64,000 bases of DNA. Source: Phymatolithon calcareum (Eukaryota; Rhodophyta; Florideophyceae; Hapalidiales). Below, in pieces: positions 62,457 to 64,000 of the stretch (the first letter of the stretch is position 1; each line of letters starts with the position of its first letter). The notes beneath the pieces are model-generated. The model made no database searches. It saw only the letters and a program-made list of their open reading frames with translations, and had not been told where the DNA came from. The position numbers and the translations under genes are program-made. Location of the stretch: assembly GCA_977006965.1 (NCBI GenBank), contig OZ345380.1:744001-808000 (forward strand), in the 5' to 3' direction.

Positions 62457-63569
62457 TCAGATGGCACAGTACGACGCTTTTGTTTCGTCTCCTGCCGACG
62501 TGATCCACGTCGGTTTCATCAGGTAAGATACCGTCCTTGTGATGTATGCCGGTAGCTTGTTCTTCAGTCGTTCAAGGAGGATATCCCGCGGGACGCTGTC
62601 ATATGCTGCAGATAATTCCAGTACAGCAACGTACGGGTGGCCATTTTGCATAGTACTTTTTGCGCGAAGTATTGCCAGATATGGGCTCTTATCTCTCCGA
62701 AAACCGAGTTGTGCCCTATTGAAGCGGTAGTGAACCCTGATGAATGAGTCAAGGGCGGAGTCGATAATCTTCCTGACTTGACTCAGGAGAGATATAGGCC
62801 TGTAGTTTGCCGCAATGTGCGCTGGATCTTTCTTGTATAGGGGAATAAGTGTTGCTTGTCGCCATTGTCGTGGAAGGCACATCAGTCGCCCATATGCCTC
62901 CCATAAAGCCAGTATCAGGCTCAAACAGACCTTCTTGTTTGCGTGCAGAATCTCAACGGCTATCCGGTCTGGGCCGACTGCTTTCCCTCTTGTCGCTCTA
63001 TTGAATGCTTTTCGAAGATGCCTTCTCATTTGCCTGTTAACTGTGAACCTCTCAAGGTTCACGTTCCAGTCCTTCTCGGCTTTCCAGACGCTCGAGATGT
63101 ACGCGGAAAACTTGCTCGGGTGCACTGTGGCTCCTAAAGCCCGGTTTTTCCCAGTTCTTCGCTCCTTGGTTTTCATTACCTTGCTCGCGACGTTTGCAGC
63201 CTCTCTAGGGCCCATCTTCTCAATTCCCTCTAGAAATGACTCAAATTGATCCTCCTTCGATTTTCGTACCTTTTTCTTGATCAACGCTTTGACATTTTTA
63301 AGCCCTACCATGTCAGCTTGGAGACCTGTCCTTTTAACCCTTTTGTATAGCCGTGTTCGTTTCTTGGCTAATTGATCGAGCCCCCTATTCCAGAAAGTCT
63401 TGTATCGTCCCGACCTGGGCTTGTTGGATGTCCAGGGCTTTGCAAGCTTGGCACAGAGTACATCGCACCATGCATTGAGTTCGTCTTCCTTGTTACAAGC
63501 GCACAGTCTTTCTATCATATCTGGGGCCCTTGTTGATATTTCCGAACGGCTAAATATTTTCCCTGTCAC
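62457..63569 (-). pseudogene. LINE ORF2 fragment: RT up to motif A
   Basis: A continuous 370-codon frame without a native start codon. A basic linker (FWNRGLDQLAKKR) leads to RT blocks GKAVGPDRIAVEIL, WRQATLIPLYKKDP, NYRPISLLSQVRKI, AQLGFRRDKSPYLAI and motif A ELSAAYDSVPRDIL. It stops soon after, before the expected Y/F-A-D-D motif, so half of the RT is missing. The endonuclease upstream is also missing: the frame begins where the 29-bp repeat starts. The long open frame suggests a fairly recent truncation. No piece of the other LINE copies overlaps it, so family identity is open. Confidence 0.85.
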
Positions 63570-63712
63570 TAATTTTCACGTCTGTGTCACTAAATTGAAA
63601 AACAGCACGTCAGTGTCACTAATATGAAAAACAGCACTTCAGTGTCACTATTCTGAGAAACGATGGCTCAGTGTCACTAATCCTAAAAATCGCTCTTCTG
63701 TGTCACTAAAAG
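63565..63712. repeat. 29-bp minisatellite
   Basis: GTGTCACTA begins units at 63584, 63613, 63642, 63671 and 63700, exactly 29 bases apart. A partial unit lies near 63565. The second half of the unit (AAAAACAGCACTTCA) varies. Directly abuts the 5' end of the LINE fragment. Confidence 0.9.
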
Positions 63713-64000
63713 CAACTCAATAAGACACAATTATGCTCTTTGGGAAAAGTTTCAGAAAGCTTTTCGAAATATCAATGCCGATCATGTGAATAGATTTTCG
63801 TTATACATACTACACAAATCGAATGCTGAACGTGAATGCATTTCTGAATGCAGTCGTGATTACGGCCGCATAGAGAGCCTGCTGTTAGTGCAGCTGCAGT
63901 ACTGTACATGCCTCGGCACTTGCAGAAAGCACTCCTCGCTCCAACACAAAAGAAAGGGACAACCGAGAAACCGGGAAATTATCGCCAAGCAAGGAAATTC
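63713..64000. other. No feature seen
   Basis: Short end piece with no recognised gene or repeat. Confidence 0.3.

Noticed and set aside
63565-63712. CRISPR-like spaced repeat
   Set aside because: Units are contiguous, with no unique spacers, and the context is eukaryotic. It is a minisatellite.

Overview
The window looks like nuclear DNA of a eukaryote with few, short introns. The only introns I can support are 70-97 nt GT-AG introns, the long genes are otherwise intronless, and TATA-like boxes sit 50-80 bp ahead of some start codons. A single-chain mitochondrial NAD(P) transhydrogenase, BCS1-like AAA proteins, an NB-ARC protein with kinesin-light-chain-type TPRs, Gypsy chromoviruses, LINEs and a Helitron relic together suggest a multicellular (florideophyte) red alga of the Chondrus type. 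That assignment is inference from gene content and style; no rRNA, tRNA or organelle gene is present to confirm it.

Layout. 0-9 kb: an old Gypsy chromovirus (gag, RT, RNase H, chromodomain) split by a second Gypsy element of about 5.3 kb, both broken by stops and frameshifts. 9-16.7 kb: decayed coding remnants, a LINE tail with RNase H and zinc-finger parts, a purine-rich satellite with a roughly 1-kb higher-order repeat, a TATA/intron promoter-like segment, and the N-terminus of a Helitron protein. 17.3-24.5 kb: two tandem BCS1-like AAA genes on the minus strand, each with one intron that splits the Walker B motif. 24.5-32 kb: gene-poor, with palindromes, dispersed repeats and one small TATA-driven gene. 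32.4-35.5 kb: an intact NAD(P) transhydrogenase gene (minus). 36-47 kb: mostly non-overlapping pieces of a second transhydrogenase copy, scattered in both orientations among LINE tails, palindromes and small genes. 47-51 kb: LINE remnants, a GC-rich minisatellite, a terminal-inverted-repeat unit and a truncated glycosidase. 55.2-56.5 kb: a GC-rich Pro/Ala-rich protein gene. 57.2-62 kb: a 1586-aa NLR/STAND-type gene with 13 perfectly periodic TPR copies. 62.4-63.7 kb: a double-truncated LINE abutting a 29-bp minisatellite.

The likely live genes are the transhydrogenase (mitochondrial redox coupling), the two AAA genes, the NLR-like receptor, the GC-rich gene and perhaps a few small genes. They share no pathway. 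The rest is repeat-driven genome turnover. The most unusual signals are a class of near-perfect 26-57 bp palindromes (one demonstrably made by inverted duplication inside a pseudogene), the scrambled transhydrogenase copy, the in-frame retainable intron inside a Walker B motif, the homogenised TPR array, and two small-protein genes that share repeat-built promoters.
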